A stretch of 64,000 nucleotides of DNA, taken from the NCBI RefSeq assembly GCF_006569185.2, contig NZ_VIGC02000027.1:21229-85228 (forward strand), written 5' to 3'. The DNA comes from Litorilinea aerophila (lineage in GTDB: Bacteria > Chloroflexota > Anaerolineae > Caldilineales > Caldilineaceae). This document shows, piece after piece, positions 25,830 through 39,494 of the stretch (positions are counted from its first letter, which is position 1; each line of letters starts with the position of its first letter). A program made the translations under genes and the position numbers. Below the pieces are notes generated by a model that saw only the letters and a list, made by a program, of their open reading frames with translations, had not been told where the DNA came from and ran no database searches.

Positions 25830-26915
25830 ATGAACGTCGATGTCGATATTCGCCAGGTTGTCGAGTTCGAATCCCACGATCATCCGGTGTTGAGCATCTA
25901 CCTCAACGTCGATCCCCATCGGCGCTCCCCCGAAAAGTACAAGCTGGCCTTGCGCAGCCTTCTGAGCAAGGCCGAAGGGGCGGATCCCGCCGACATCAAG
26001 CGGATGCAAAATTATCTGGAGATGGGATACAACTGGCAGGGGCGAGGGCTGGTTATGTTTAGCTGTGCCGGCCAGGATTTCTGGTGGGCGCGCAGCTTTA
26101 TGGTTCCGGTGGAGGATTTTGTCTTCGTCAGCTATCGGCCCTATGTACGCCAGCTGGCCTCCCTCATCGACACCTACGAGCGCTACGGGGTCATCCACAT
26201 CGACCAGGAGGGCGCCCGGCTCTACGTCTACAACATGGGCTATCTGGAAGCGGTGGAGGGCTATCTGGGCGAAGAAGTGAAACAGCACAAGGCCGGCGGC
26301 TGGTCTGCCCCCCGCTACCAGCGTCACGAATCCACCGTGGCCCACCACAACCTCCAGGATGCAGCCGAAATCGCCGAGGAGTTCTACCGCCGCAACAACA
26401 CCCGTCGGCTGTTGCTGGCCGGCACGGAGAAGAACGTGGCCCGCTTCAAGGAGCTGCTCAGCCATCGCCTGCGTTCCATGGTGGTGGGGCAGTTCCCGGC
26501 GGACGCCAACGCCACCCCCGCCGAGCTCAGTGAAAAGGCGCTGGAGCTGGCCATCAAAGCCGCGGACGAAGAAGCCCGGGCCATGGCCGACCGGGTCGTG
26601 GATCAGGTCCACAAGGGGGGCAACGCGGTGGCCGGCCTGGCCGAAACCCTCACCGCCGTCCAACATGGCCGCGCGTCCCATATCGTGGTCCTCTCCGACT
26701 TTGCCCGGCCCGCCTACCGCTTTGTGGATAGCGGTTACATCGTCCTGGACCTGGAAAGCGAACAGGAGCTGGGCAGCGGCCGCATCCAGGAGCTCCCCGA
26801 CGCGGTGGAGAGTGTTCTGCGCCGGGCTCTGTGGCAGGGAATCGGCGTCACCATCCTGGACGAACACCCGGGCCTGGAGGCCATCGGCAAGATAGCCGCG
26901 CTGACCCGCTACTGA
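25830..26915 (+). CDS. baeRF-family protein (bacterial archaeo-eukaryotic release-factor-like)
   Basis: 361 residues resembling the bacterial release-factor-1-like (baeRF/VLRF1) superfamily. The N-terminal part has [24 protein letters not shown], a common baeRF opening. The middle has [21 protein letters not shown], and the C-terminal L7Ae-like part ends with [20 protein letters not shown]. No GGQ motif is present, so peptidyl-tRNA hydrolysis in the eRF1 manner is not expected. The family is proposed to act in ribosome rescue or stress. It has its own promoter candidate and stands alone before the clpC region. Confidence 0.7.
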   Translation: MNVDVDIRQVVEFESHDHPVLSIYLNVDPHRRSPEKYKLALRSLLSKAEGADPADIKRMQNYLEMGYNWQGRGLVMFSCAGQDFWWARSFMVPVEDFVFVSYRPYVRQLASLIDTYERYGVIHIDQEGARLYVYNMGYLEAVEGYLGEEVKQHKAGGWSAPRYQRHESTVAHHNLQDAAEIAEEFYRRNNTRRLLLAGTEKNVARFKELLSHRLRSMVVGQFPADANATPAELSEKALELAIKAADEEARAMADRVVDQVHKGGNAVAGLAETLTAVQHGRASHIVVLSDFARPAYRFVDSGYIVLDLESEQELGSGRIQELPDAVESVLRRALWQGIGVTILDEHPGLEAIGKIAALTRY

Positions 26916-27625
26916 GCGTCGAATCTGCAGAGATGACTCGCCTGCCAGAAGGCAGTTCGTCGCTGCGCAGCCGCCTCCTCACCCGCCGAAGCTTGGCGAA
27001 ACCGTGCGGCCGGGGACCGCACCTGCGGCAAGGGCTGCCATTGGCGCGGATTGGACGCCACGGGACAACCATCGCCATCCCTGCACCGGCCCGGGCCAAT
27101 CGGGATGGAGGGGCGAATCATGATTCGCCGGTTCCTGCAGTGGATTCTGGATAGCGCGGAAGATAGCCCGGAGATTTGTCAGCGAATCGTTTGTGTTGCA
27201 TTAGAAAGTGTTAGTTTCGGAATCCCGAGTACCCTTTTTGCCGTCTTAACAGGTGTAGATTGACGGCACCATTGCAATCAACGTAGGCCCGTATCATGGA
27301 GGTGGCCCTTCCCTGCAAGGCGCCACAACATGAACCGGCACCCGGTTGATTGCCCCTGCCTGTGGCTCAAAGGCGGCAGGCAGGCCCGCCGTCCCTGTGT
27401 CTGCTTCGCTTGGGGTCATGGCCCGGGGATAGGGTGCATCCCACCCGAAGCGACACAGTTCCTGGAATGACAGATTTTGACCGATGAACTCAAAGAGGCT
27501 CATCTACCCAATGTGTGTCAATGTGTGCGAACCTGTTTGGTTCCCTGCAAAACCGGGGTGGGTAGCGCGCATTGGGGGTGGATGAGCCAACAAAACAGGG
27601 TGCGTCGAGGAGGTACTCGTTTTCA
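26916..27625. other. Long intergenic region upstream of clpC, with modular palindromes
   Basis: About 710 bases without a convincing gene. It holds GTGCGG/CCGCAC (27004-27022) followed by CCTGCGGCAAGGG, and the palindrome GGCGAATCATGATTCGCC (27112-27129) preceded by a CCCGGGCCAATCGGG linker; both recur near 63.3 kb with altered cores. An open frame around 27051-27263 lacks domains. No CIRCE or CtsR-type operator was found before clpC. The Shine-Dalgarno GGAGG for clpC lies at 27608-27613. Confidence 0.5.
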
Positions 27626-30124
<2,499 letters not shown>

Positions 30125-30204
30125 GGGATCCTGGTACCTACAGCACCAGGATCTGGCCGTCTACCACCTACGGGGATGATGACAGGAATGACACGGTGAC
30201 AGAT

Positions 30205-30251
30205 GGGGCGAGATGTTGTACAGCGACATCTCGCCCCGGTTTGTTTTTTGC
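30205..30251 (+). terminator. Intrinsic terminator of clpC
   Basis: GGGGCGAGATGT (30205-30216) pairs perfectly with ACATCTCGCCCC (30226-30237) across a nine-base loop, followed by GGTTTGTTTTTTG. This is a textbook Rho-independent terminator 80 bases after the clpC stop and before the Yip1 gene. Confidence 0.9.
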
Positions 30252-30301
30252 AACCGCAACTTGATTCAACCACATTGTCGGAACCACACAAGGAGGGCTT
30301 C

Positions 30302-30964
30302 ATGGACATCTCTGCCATCATCCAAACGTGGAGCAAGGTGTTGACCCAGCCGGGAGAGGCGGTCTTCCAGGAGGAGAAGGCCCGGCCCAATGCCACTCTG
30401 CTCACGGCCATCATCTGGGTCCTGGTGGCAGCAGTCATCGCCGGCGTCTTGAACCTGATCCGGGGCATGATCTTCGTCACCTCGAGCGGCGGCTTCGAAA
30501 TGATGCTGCGCCAAATGGATCTGCCTCCGGAAGTTATCCAGCAATTTAACATGATCATGTCCCCCGGCATGATGACCGGCCTGATGGGCGCGCAGACCAT
30601 TGCCTCCATCATCCTGTCGCCCATCTTTTTCCTGATCGGGGTGGGCATCCTGCATCTGGTGGCCTCCCTGTTGGGCGGCCAGGGAGATTTCGGCCGCTAC
30701 GCCTACCTCAACGCCACCTTTCAGGCGCCCATCACCATTGCCAGCGCTATTTTGGGCTTTGTGCCCTTCCTGGGGGGCTGTCTCTCATTTCTCCTGGCCA
30801 TCTACGGCATCGTTTTGGCCTATTTTGCCACCAAGGTCAACTATGGTCTGACTTCTGGCAAGGCCCTGGTCGTGGTGCTGGTGCCCGTCATCCTGGTGTT
30901 CTTGGTCTTCATCTGCATGTTCTTGGGCCTGGCCGGCCTGCTCTTGTCCACGGGAGGATCCTGA
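30302..30964 (+). CDS. Yip1-family membrane protein
   Basis: 220 residues. After an amphipathic N-terminus (IIQTWSKVLTQPGEAVFQEEK) come about five hydrophobic helices, including IIWVLVAAVIAGVLNLI, IILSPIFFLIGVGILHLVASLLGG and a C-terminal VVVLVPVILVFLVFICMFLGLAGLLL. The pattern matches the Yip1 domain of bacterial inner-membrane proteins with unknown function. The start ATG follows AAGGAGG. The MOSC gene begins three bases after its stop, so the two are probably co-transcribed. Confidence 0.8.
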   Translation: MDISAIIQTWSKVLTQPGEAVFQEEKARPNATLLTAIIWVLVAAVIAGVLNLIRGMIFVTSSGGFEMMLRQMDLPPEVIQQFNMIMSPGMMTGLMGAQTIASIILSPIFFLIGVGILHLVASLLGGQGDFGRYAYLNATFQAPITIASAILGFVPFLGGCLSFLLAIYGIVLAYFATKVNYGLTSGKALVVVLVPVILVFLVFICMFLGLAGLLLSTGGS

Positions 30965-30967
30965 ACC

Positions 30968-31411
30968 ATGGCGACCCAGGGTGTTCTGGTGGCCATCTGG
31001 CAAAAGCGGGCCCATCGGGGCCCCATGGACCGGCTGGATCAGGCCGTGTTGGAGGCGGGGCGAGGCCTGGCCGGCAGTGCGGACCAGGGGGGGCGACGCC
31101 AGGTCACCCTCATCGAGGCTGAGATCTGGCAGGCGTTGATGGCCCAGACCGGCGGGGACCTGGATCCGTCCACCCGGCGGGCCAACCTGATGGTGCAGGG
31201 TGTGCCCCTGGCCGAGAGCCGGGGGCGCGTCCTGCGCATTGGCGACTGCCGCATCCGTATCCTGGGCGAAACCAAGCCGTGCGAGCGCATGGATGAAGCC
31301 CTGCCCGGTTTGCGGGAGGCCATGTACGAAGGCTGGCGGGGCGGCGCCTACGGCGAGGTGCTCCAGGGCGGCCCCATCCAGGTGGGCGATCCGGTGGCGT
31401 GGGAGGGATGA
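30968..31411 (+). CDS. MOSC-domain protein
   Basis: 147-residue stand-alone MOSC domain. It contains [51 protein letters not shown] and [15 protein letters not shown], with the conserved Cys of the MOSC fold that binds a sulfur or molybdenum-cofactor group. MOSC proteins include Moco sulfurases and amidoxime reductases; small stand-alone ones such as this are of uncertain substrate. It may connect with the YqeB-like molybdenum hydroxylase gene elsewhere in the window, but that is speculative. Confidence 0.82.
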   Translation: MATQGVLVAIWQKRAHRGPMDRLDQAVLEAGRGLAGSADQGGRRQVTLIEAEIWQALMAQTGGDLDPSTRRANLMVQGVPLAESRGRVLRIGDCRIRILGETKPCERMDEALPGLREAMYEGWRGGAYGEVLQGGPIQVGDPVAWEG

Positions 31412-31424
31412 TCGGAGCCGGGCC

Positions 31425-31890
31425 ATGTCTCCTGCCGGAAAAGTGACCATTCGCGATGTCGGCCCAGCAGCGCCTGGCTGGCTTTTACGCCGCCCTGGAG
31501 GACGCGGGCATCGCGCCCGAGCCGGGGTTGATCCGGGCCGTGGGCATGGAGGAAGAGGTCGGCTACCGGGAGGCCCGGGCCCTCTTTTCCCGGCCGGACC
31601 CACCCCGCGCGCTCATTGCCGGCGGGAACCTGGTGCTCATCGGCATTTTGCGGGCGGTACAGGAGCTGGGCATCGTCATCGGCCGGGATCTGGCCCTGAT
31701 CGGCTGCGATGACACCGACCTGACCCGCATCTACCACCCGCCCATCACGGTGATCCACCGCGACCTGGCCCAGATGGGGGCCATGGCTGCCCGGGTGCTC
31801 GTGGACACCATGCAGAAGGGTGGGCGTCAGGTGGTCCAACTGCCCACCCAACTGGTGATACGGGCCTCGTCCCTGGTTCCAGGCCCCTGA
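31425..31890 (+). pseudogene. Collapsed LacI-family regulator gene (internal deletion and frame change)
   Basis: From ATG 31425 the frame reads MSPAGKVTIRDV, the start of a LacI helix-turn-helix, then loses sense. In another frame, beginning near 31456, SAQQRLAGFYAALEDAGI continues through ALIAGGNLVLIGILRAVQELG and ALIGCDDTDLTRIYHPPITVIH to a normal LacI C-terminus ending at 31890. Roughly 180 residues, from the recognition helix into the sugar-binding domain, are missing. The 144-residue C-terminal frame could be translated but would have no DNA-binding head. It lies before a gene with a strong operator palindrome, possibly its former target. Confidence 0.78.
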
Positions 31891-31974
31891 GGGCCTCCCT
31901 CTGATTGCCCATTTGAAGCCCACCCTTTCCGGCCCAGGGTGCCGGGGAGAATCCGCGCGGCCTTTGCCCATGGT

Positions 31975-32004
31975 TCGACAAGCATAGGGAACTATCGCTA
32001 TAAT
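31975..32004 (+). promoter_or_regulatory. Strong sigma-70-type promoter
   Basis: TCGACA (31975-31980), an 18-base spacer and a perfect TATAAT (31999-32004). The predicted transcription start near 32011 falls inside the adjoining perfect palindrome. The location rules out an ATG at 32003 as the start of the following gene. Confidence 0.75.
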
Positions 32005-32023
32005 GTCCATTTATAAATGGACA
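32004..32023. promoter_or_regulatory. Perfect 20-bp operator palindrome
   Basis: TGTCCATTTATAAATGGACA is exactly self-complementary and overlaps the last base of the -10 box and the predicted start point, the classical position for a repressor site. LacI-family operators are often palindromes of this length, though the usual central CG is replaced here by TA. The intact LacI gene at 35527 or the collapsed one at 31425 are candidates for the regulator. Confidence 0.65.
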
Positions 32024-32062
32024 ACGGCGCATTCGGCCGTGATAGGGAGGGCATACATTTCG

Positions 32063-35000
32063 ATGGAGTTGCACGAGTATCCCAGGCCTGCCAACGATAC
32101 CGGCATCGGCATCCACTGGTGTCCCGGATACGCCACCGCCATTGGACTGGGCCGGATCCGAGACTTCTGGATCCCGGAAATGAAGGCCATGGGCATCAAG
32201 TGGGTCAAGATCTTCAACCACGACGGCGCCATTGACTTCGCAGAGCTCCTCCTGGCCGAGGGCTTCATGCCCATTGTCCGCCTCTACCGGCCCACGCCCA
32301 ACCCGGGCGTCCTGGACATCAAGGAAATCGTGCATCTGGATGCCTTCATCCGGGCCGGTGTACGCTATTTTGAATTCAACAGCGAGCCGGACCAGGATGC
32401 CCAGTGGAAAGGGGGGCGGGTGCCGGCCAACGGCCTGGAGCTGGTGGTGGAGAACACCATCGCCAACCTGGAAACCATCCTGGAACGGGGTGGCATGCCC
32501 GGCATCCCCGCCGTTTCCAACGGCAGCCGCTGGGATCTGGTGGGGAAAATTGTGGCCCGGGGGCGCAAGGATCTCTTCAACGGCCCGGTCTGGCTGGCCA
32601 TCCACAACTACTCCCGCAACCGCCCCTTGGATTACCCCTACGACATCGGCAACCAGGAAGGGGCTGCCTACACCCGCCGCTTCTACGAGACGGTGGCCAA
32701 CGAGCAGTGGGGGGAAGACGCCTGGCGCGGCCGCACCCTGGCCGAGGTCAACCGCCTGCGCCTGGAACGGTGTAACCCCGGCAGCACGGTGATGGACGAC
32801 CCGGCCTGCTGGCTGGCCTACGAATATTTCGACGCCCGGGTGCGCCGCCACCTGGGACGCAGCATCCCCATCCTCTCCACGGAAAACGGCTACCTGGTGG
32901 GCGAAGATGTGGATCCCCGCTACCCGGCCACCACGCCGGATCTCCACATGGCCCAAACCCTGGAGGCCTGCCGCATCATGATGGGCACCAGCCAGCGCTT
33001 TCCCGCCGCGCCGGATTACTACTTCTGTACTGCCTTCTGGCTCATCGGCAACGGCGTGCTGGGCAGCACCAGCCCCTGGTGGGAGCACCACGCCTGGTAC
33101 AGCGACCGCTGGCCCGGCGGCGTGCTGCCCATTGTGCGGGCGCTCAAGGCAGAGCCCAAAGCGGTACGGCGCTGGCAGCGCAGCGGCCCGGTGGGCGCAC
33201 GGGTGACCCTCCACGGCATGGTGGCCCACGCTGGCGAACACCGCACCCTCATCCTGGAAAAGGCCGGCACCCAGGTGGCCCGGGTCACCCTGGACGCCAA
33301 CAGCCGCTATGTCATCCCCGATCTCCTGCCGGGGAACTACACCCTGCGGGTGGCCGATACCCTGGTGGAGCAGGCGGTCAGCCTGGCGCCGGGGCAGGCG
33401 GAAGCGGTGGTCAACCTGGACCTGGCCCAGCCCCGTTCCTCCGGCGACGGCGGCAGCGTGCTCCAGGGCGTGGTCCGGGGAGGAGCCGGCGCGGTCGTCC
33501 TGCTCCTGCGCACAGACGACGGCGAGGAGTGGGTCACCATGGCCCGGGACGACGGCACTTTTCGCTTCGTGGATCTGCCCGCCGGCACCTACAACCTGCG
33601 GCTGCAGCAGGACGGCAGCCGGGTGGATGGATTGATCCTGGATGGGCGCAGCCAGGTGGAGGCCCAACTGGCGGTAGCCGGCTGGGGCTACACCGTGGAC
33701 ACCAGCCAGGAGGCCGACCGCCTGGGCCTGATCCGCTGCGCCGTGGAAGGCCACCCCGGCGTGACTGTCCAGGCCCATCGGGATGGCTGGAGCAGTCCAC
33801 CGGTGCAGACAGGCAGCATGCCCGAGCTGGGCGAGGACGTCTGCGAGATCGGTGGGCTGGAGGCGGGGCACTATACCGTGACGGTGACTGGCCTGCCGGC
33901 GCAAGAAGGTCAGCCCACCACCCTGGAAGCTTATGTCCACGTGGACAAGAAGCGGATTCCCTTCATCCGCTTTGTCTACACAGACCTGACGACGAACGAA
34001 GCCCGCAGTTCGGCCATCCACGGACGGGTCATCGGCGGCCCGGCCCAGGCCACCGGGCTGCAGGTGGTCCTGATGGATCAGCAGGCCCGACGGCATGTCC
34101 AGGATGTGGGGGTGGATCGGACCTTTTCCTTTACCGGCCTTGGGCCGGGCCTCTACTCGGTGGCCGTGGTGGGCCACGAGCAGGAGGCCAGCCAGGCCGA
34201 CATTGGGCTGGATGGCCTCAACCAGGTGCAGGTGGAGCTCAGCCTGCCCCTGGAGCCTGGAAATCGTCCCCTGGATAGCCTGGAACCGGTGGAGGAAGCG
34301 ATTCCACAAGAGCCGGAGATGGGCCATAGCCTGGTCGTTGGAACAGCGCCGGATACGGCCGGTCGGATGGCCCGGCTGGTGGACACGGTGGGCAACGAGT
34401 ACAAATGTGTGGTGGACGCCGAGGATCGCTTCTATTTCGCCGGTCTGCCGGCCGGTTCCTACACCCTCTCCATCGAGGGGGGCTACCAGCAGGCCGACCT
34501 GGAGCTCGACGGCTCGGAACAGGGGCTGGAGGTGATTTTCGCGCCCCTGGTCACCACGTGGGAAAGCAAGGTGAGCCCGGCGGGGTCCATGCCTGGCTAC
34601 AGCGTGTTGCGGGTGGAAGTCGAGGGCATGGCCGACCTGCCGGTCTACATCTGGAAGTCCGACTGGGACGGCATGGTGCGTCGGACTGGCAGTAAGCCCG
34701 AGTACGGCGATCATGTGGCTGAATTTAGCCCCCTGGGACCGGGCCACTACATGATCGAACCGGAGGGCCTGGGCGTCTGGGCCGACGTGGAATTGACCGG
34801 GTTGGAGGTGGTCTGGGTGGAGTTTTTCCGCAAGGCGGTGCCCAGCGAGCCCACTGTGGTCCGTCCGGTCTCTGCCGCTGTTCTCAACGGCACCCCCGGG
34901 GCCACAGCGGCTGGCGACGCCCTGGGAGAGGGCCCGGATACGATGGAAAATTCCCCCTCGGCGCCAGAGGATGGGCCATCGGCCCTGATCGGCCAAGAGG

Positions 35001-35269
35001 ACTACCTCTTCCTGGGCCAGGTCACCCTGGGCCCCGACGATGTGAAGGCCCTGCTGGACTTCGTGGCCTCGGCTCGCCCGGCCATGGGGGATGATGTGGC
35101 TGCCGCCGCCAGGGCCAGGAGTGTGTGGGTGTTGGGACAGGCCCCCGATGAAGCCCTGGCCAGCTGGCACGCCCGGGGGGTGGCGGTCGAATTCCTGCAG
35201 CCACCCCTGGCGGAAGCCCTGGCGGCGGCCCGTCGGCAACGTCCTGCCCCCCTGGCCAACCGGCGCTGA
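32063..35269 (+). CDS. Clan GH-A glycoside hydrolase-like protein with multiple carboxypeptidase-regulatory-like domains
   Basis: 1068 residues from ATG 32063. Residues 1-370 look like a (beta/alpha)8 glycoside hydrolase: [28 protein letters not shown] with acid/base candidate Glu108, and [13 protein letters not shown] with nucleophile candidate Glu274. The rest is a string of CNA-B/carboxypeptidase-regulatory-like beta domains ([42 protein letters not shown]). No signal peptide or TM helix is visible, which is odd for a multidomain hydrolase. It sits behind a strong promoter and perfect palindrome and before a LacI/ABC sugar cluster, supporting glycan metabolism. Specific GH family not assigned. 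Confidence 0.72.
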   Translation: MELHEYPRPANDTGIGIHWCPGYATAIGLGRIRDFWIPEMKAMGIKWVKIFNHDGAIDFAELLLAEGFMPIVRLYRPTPNPGVLDIKEIVHLDAFIRAGVRYFEFNSEPDQDAQWKGGRVPANGLELVVENTIANLETILERGGMPGIPAVSNGSRWDLVGKIVARGRKDLFNGPVWLAIHNYSRNRPLDYPYDIGNQEGAAYTRRFYETVANEQWGEDAWRGRTLAEVNRLRLERCNPGSTVMDDPACWLAYEYFDARVRRHLGRSIPILSTENGYLVGEDVDPRYPATTPDLHMAQTLEACRIMMGTSQRFPAAPDYYFCTAFWLIGNGVLGSTSPWWEHHAWYSDRWPGGVLPIVRALKAEPKAVRRWQRSGPVGARVTLHGMVAHAGEHRTLILEKAGTQVARVTLDANSRYVIPDLLPGNYTLRVADTLVEQAVSLAPGQAEAVVNLDLAQPRSSGDGGSVLQGVVRGGAGAVVLLLRTDDGEEWVTMARDDGTFRFVDLPAGTYNLRLQQDGSRVDGLILDGRSQVEAQLAVAGWGYTVDTSQEADRLGLIRCAVEGHPGVTVQAHRDGWSSPPVQTGSMPELGEDVCEIGGLEAGHYTVTVTGLPAQEGQPTTLEAYVHVDKKRIPFIRFVYTDLTTNEARSSAIHGRVIGGPAQATGLQVVLMDQQARRHVQDVGVDRTFSFTGLGPGLYSVAVVGHEQEASQADIGLDGLNQVQVELSLPLEPGNRPLDSLEPVEEAIPQEPEMGHSLVVGTAPDTAGRMARLVDTVGNEYKCVVDAEDRFYFAGLPAGSYTLSIEGGYQQADLELDGSEQGLEVIFAPLVTTWESKVSPAGSMPGYSVLRVEVEGMADLPVYIWKSDWDGMVRRTGSKPEYGDHVAEFSPLGPGHYMIEPEGLGVWADVELTGLEVVWVEFFRKAVPSEPTVVRPVSAAVLNGTPGATAAGDALGEGPDTMENSPSAPEDGPSALIGQEDYLFLGQVTLGPDDVKALLDFVASARPAMGDDVAAAARARSVWVLGQAPDEALASWHARGVAVEFLQPPLAEALAAARRQRPAPLANRR

Positions 35270-35356
35270 GCCATCCTCCGCCCAACTGACGGGCGACCTG
35301 CTCCCATTCCCCTTTTGCTGCCTGTTTTGGTTGTCCGCGGAATCGAAAATTGGGGG

Positions 35357-35385
35357 TTGACAAGCCTACCCGCATGATATAGACT
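35357..35385 (+). promoter_or_regulatory. Promoter candidate for the LacI gene, with direct repeats downstream
   Basis: TTGACA at 35357-35362, a 17-base spacer and TAGACT at 35380-35385 (an overlapping TATAGA at 35378 would give 15 bases). Just downstream are two copies of TGTAAGTGCT at about 35392 and 35406, a spacing suited to a regulator binding two sites. This may be autoregulation by the LacI product. Confidence 0.5.
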
Positions 35386-35526
35386 GGGCGTTGTAAGTGC
35401 TTTCATGTAAGTGCTCCCAGCCCATCTGAATTTTCTCATCTGGCGGGATCCTGCGGGACCCCGCACCCGAACCCGGCGGGGCTGCTGGTGAAGCCCTGGC
35501 GGTAGAAATAGAGAACGGCGAAGGCT

Positions 35527-36525
35527 ATGTCGGGCGCCACGATCTACGATGTTGCCCGCGAGGCGGGGGTCAGCATTGCCACGGTATCCCGTGTCCTCAA
35601 CTCGCCCCAACAGGTACAAGAAGCGACCCGACAGCGGGTGCTGTCGGCCATTGACAAGCTCAACTTCGTGCCCCGGGTTGAGGCGACGGCGCGAGCCCGC
35701 CGCAAGAACCGGCGCATCGGTGTCCTGGCCCCTTTTTTTACCTATCCTTCCTTCGTCCAGCGGCTGCGAGGCGTGGCCCAGGCCCTGGAAAGCTCCGTCT
35801 ACGAGCTGGTGGTCTACAACGTCAACTCGTCGGCCCAGTGTCGCCGCTACCTGGAAACCCTCCCTCTGGCCCGACGCCTGGACGGTCTGATCGTGATGTC
35901 GCTGAGGGTCGACGATGGGGTAGCCGCCCGCTTGCTCCGCTACGAGTTGCAGACCGTTCTGGTAGAGACTTCCCACCGGCTTTTCAGCGGCGTGGAGGTC
36001 GATCACGTGGCCGGGGGGCGGCTGGCTGCGGCGTATCTCTGGGATAGGGGGTACCGACGGCTGGCCTTCATCGGGGGGGACATCGAGATCCCGGGTTATA
36101 CCCTGCAGACCAGTCGGCTACGCCTGACCGGCTTTCGAGAGTTCCTGGCCGAGCAGGGGGAGCAACTGCCCGATGAGTACGTCCGCCTGACCGAGTATGA
36201 TCTGGAGCATGCCCGGCAGGAGGCGGAATGGCTGCTGGACCTGCCAGAGCCGCCCCAGGCCATCTTCGCTGCCAGTGACACCCTGGCCCTGGGGGTGCTG
36301 AAGGCGGCCCGAGCCCGGGGCCTGGCCGTGCCCCAGGACCTGGCGGTGATCGGTTTCGACGACCTGGACATCGCTGACTACGTGGGCCTGACCACCATTT
36401 CCCAGTCCCTGGACGAGTCGGGCCGGGTGGCTGTGGAGCTGTTACTGGCCCGCCTGGCAGAGCCAGATCGGCCGGTGCAACATGTGCGCCTGCCGCTGCG
36501 GGTGGTCTGCCGGGAGACAGCTTGA
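35527..36525 (+). CDS. LacI-family transcriptional regulator
   Basis: 332 residues with an intact LacI head: ATIYDVAREAGVSIATVSRVLNSPQQVQEATRQRVLSAIDKLNFVP at residues 4-49, including the hinge helix. The periplasmic-binding-like core follows (RRIGVLAPFFTYPSFVQRLRGV, LDGLIVMSL, RLAFIGGDIEIPGYT, IFAASDTLALGVLKAARARGLAVPQDLAVIGFDDLDIADY). It would bind a sugar and repress neighbouring genes. It lies directly before the sugar ABC importer and after the GH-A gene, so both are likely targets. Confidence 0.93.
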   Translation: MSGATIYDVAREAGVSIATVSRVLNSPQQVQEATRQRVLSAIDKLNFVPRVEATARARRKNRRIGVLAPFFTYPSFVQRLRGVAQALESSVYELVVYNVNSSAQCRRYLETLPLARRLDGLIVMSLRVDDGVAARLLRYELQTVLVETSHRLFSGVEVDHVAGGRLAAAYLWDRGYRRLAFIGGDIEIPGYTLQTSRLRLTGFREFLAEQGEQLPDEYVRLTEYDLEHARQEAEWLLDLPEPPQAIFAASDTLALGVLKAARARGLAVPQDLAVIGFDDLDIADYVGLTTISQSLDESGRVAVELLLARLAEPDRPVQHVRLPLRVVCRETA

Positions 36526-36902
36526 GAACAGCAAGAGTTGCCACAAGCCCATGGCGCGGAGAAGGTGCAGCCCTTTTGGACCCCTGGTTGGCGGCCTCCT
36601 GGGTTCGCCGCCGGGCGCTCTCAAAACGGTCATATATACCCTAACAGAGAGGAGGTGAGCAGCCCGGATCGATTCAGCGCCCCCTGGAATCCTGGATAGA
36701 ACCAGGGCAGAACACAACCGTGGGAAGCTGTTCTTAGTAAATCCCGGCAGAAATTCGCCGATGGTTTCCACCAGAGGTCGTGCCGCCGAATTTCTGCCGT
36801 GGTATTTACGCCAGACTGTACTAGGTGTTCTGCCACACCTGACGCGAGACTCCCTGGAATCGCACCGTAGTTGAAACATCCATTTCTCAAGGAGACAACA
36901 AG
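36526..36902. other. Intergenic region with MITE copy 3 before the ABC importer
   Basis: 377 bases. CCTGGAATC occurs on both sides (about 36684 and 36852) of the MITE at 36735-36820, and GGCAGAACAC (from about 36708) is mirrored by GTGTTCTGCC (36825-36834), placing the element inside a larger partly symmetrical structure. A TATATA at about 36634 is AT-rich, but no paired -35 is convincing. Confidence 0.5.
36735..36820 (+). mobile_element. MITE-like element, copy 3
   Basis: A complete ~86-bp copy: TAGTAAATCCCGGCAGAAATT at the left, a shorter centre (GATGGTTTCCACCAGAGGTC), and the right arm through GTGGTATTTACGCCAGACTG. Both ends match copy 1 essentially exactly, while the centre is about 12 bases shorter, so length variation sits in the loop. 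Confidence 0.75.
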
Positions 36903-38303
<1,401 letters not shown>

Positions 38304-38328
38304 GGTACGCTGAACAAACCGATACTGC

Positions 38329-38366
38329 GAAGCTATCGGGAAGCCCCAGGGCTTCCCGATAGCTTC
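38329..38366 (+). terminator. Long perfect hairpin between binding protein and permease genes
   Basis: GAAGCTATCGGGAAGCCC (38329-38346) is exactly complementary to 38349-38366, an 18-bp stem with almost no loop. No T-run follows, so it probably acts as a partial terminator or 3' mRNA stabiliser, which would let the binding protein be made in excess over the permeases. Confidence 0.7.
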
Positions 38367-38420
38367 CAGGGGGTACTAAACCACGCAGGCTTTCTTCATC
38401 AGTCAGAAGGAGTATCGATC

Positions 38421-39494
38421 ATGGCCCAGGGAGGCGCCTCCGATCTGGCAAAGCGAGAACAACGGCTGGCATATTGGCTGCTTGCGCCTACATTTATTGT
38501 TTTGCTGCTGATTGCCATCTACCCATTGATGTCTGTCGTCTACAACAGCTTCACCAATGCGGTGTTTGCCAGCACAACGCCGACAGAATTTGTCGGTTTT
38601 CAGAATTACCGGACGCTTTTGAGCGTAACGGTGAAGTCCATCCCGCCCAAACGGGATGAGGCAGGCAATCCGATCATCGATGAACGGACGGGCGAAGTGG
38701 CCTACGAGAGCGCGGTCTCCGTGCTCCCCCGGGAGCCCCAGCGCTTTCGACAGGTGACCCAGTTCAGCCTTTTCGGCAATCGCTATGTTTTGGGCGCCAC
38801 GGACCCGGACTTCATCCGCTCCGTGTGGGATACGGTAGTCTTTACGGTGGCCACCGTCTTCCTGGAATTGGTGTTGGGCATGATCGTAGCCTTGATTGTC
38901 AACGCCAATTTCAAAGGGCGTGGCCTGATGCGGGCCATTATCCTGGTTCCCTGGGCTGTGCCCACGGCGGTCTCTTCCCAGATGTGGGCCTACATGCTTC
39001 AACCCAATCGGACGGGCTTTTTCAACACGGTCTTCTGGTATCTGGGCTTGGGCAGTGGCGAAATTCCATTTCTGTCCGATCCCACCTGGCAGTTGCCGTC
39101 CATGATCATGATTGACGTGTGGAAGACCACGCCCTTCATGGCTTTGCTGTTGCTGGCCGGGCTGCAGTTGATCCCATCGGATATCTACGAGGCTGCCAAT
39201 GTGGACGGCGCCGGTCCGCTGCGCCAGTTCTTCCAAATGACGCTGCCCATGTTGCGTGGCACAATTGCTGTGGCACTGGTCTTCCGCACCCTGGATGCGC
39301 TGCGGGTCTTTGATCTCTTTCAGATTGTGTTGGGCCAGGCTCGTTACTCCATGGCCAGCTATACCTACTACCAATTGATCCAGAACCGGCAGATGGGCTA
39401 TTCATCGGCCAGCAGTGTGGTCATCTTCCTGGTCTTGTCGATCTTCGCCATCATCTATATGCGTAGCCTGGGGGTCAGAAGCGATGAGCGTTAA
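38421..39494 (+). CDS. Sugar ABC transporter permease (MalF-type)
   Basis: 357-residue permease. First TM helix WLLAPTFIVLLLIAIYPLMSVVYNSF, a large extracytoplasmic insert (about 60-130) as in MalF-like subunits, then the EAA loop EAANVDGAGPLRQFFQMTLPMLRGTI that contacts the ATPase. About six TM helices in all. The ATG at 38421 follows AGAAGGAG. It overlaps the next permease by 11 bases, so the two are translationally coupled. Confidence 0.93.
   Translation: MAQGGASDLAKREQRLAYWLLAPTFIVLLLIAIYPLMSVVYNSFTNAVFASTTPTEFVGFQNYRTLLSVTVKSIPPKRDEAGNPIIDERTGEVAYESAVSVLPREPQRFRQVTQFSLFGNRYVLGATDPDFIRSVWDTVVFTVATVFLELVLGMIVALIVNANFKGRGLMRAIILVPWAVPTAVSSQMWAYMLQPNRTGFFNTVFWYLGLGSGEIPFLSDPTWQLPSMIMIDVWKTTPFMALLLLAGLQLIPSDIYEAANVDGAGPLRQFFQMTLPMLRGTIAVALVFRTLDALRVFDLFQIVLGQARYSMASYTYYQLIQNRQMGYSSASSVVIFLVLSIFAIIYMRSLGVRSDER

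Noticed and set aside
25860..25880. GTTCGAATCCC phrase resembling a tRNA T-loop
   Set aside because: It lies inside the baeRF coding frame and no acceptor or anticodon stem pairs with it.
27051..27263. Open frame upstream of clpC as a small gene
   Set aside because: It reads through the modular palindromes, has no recognisable domain and no good start signal.
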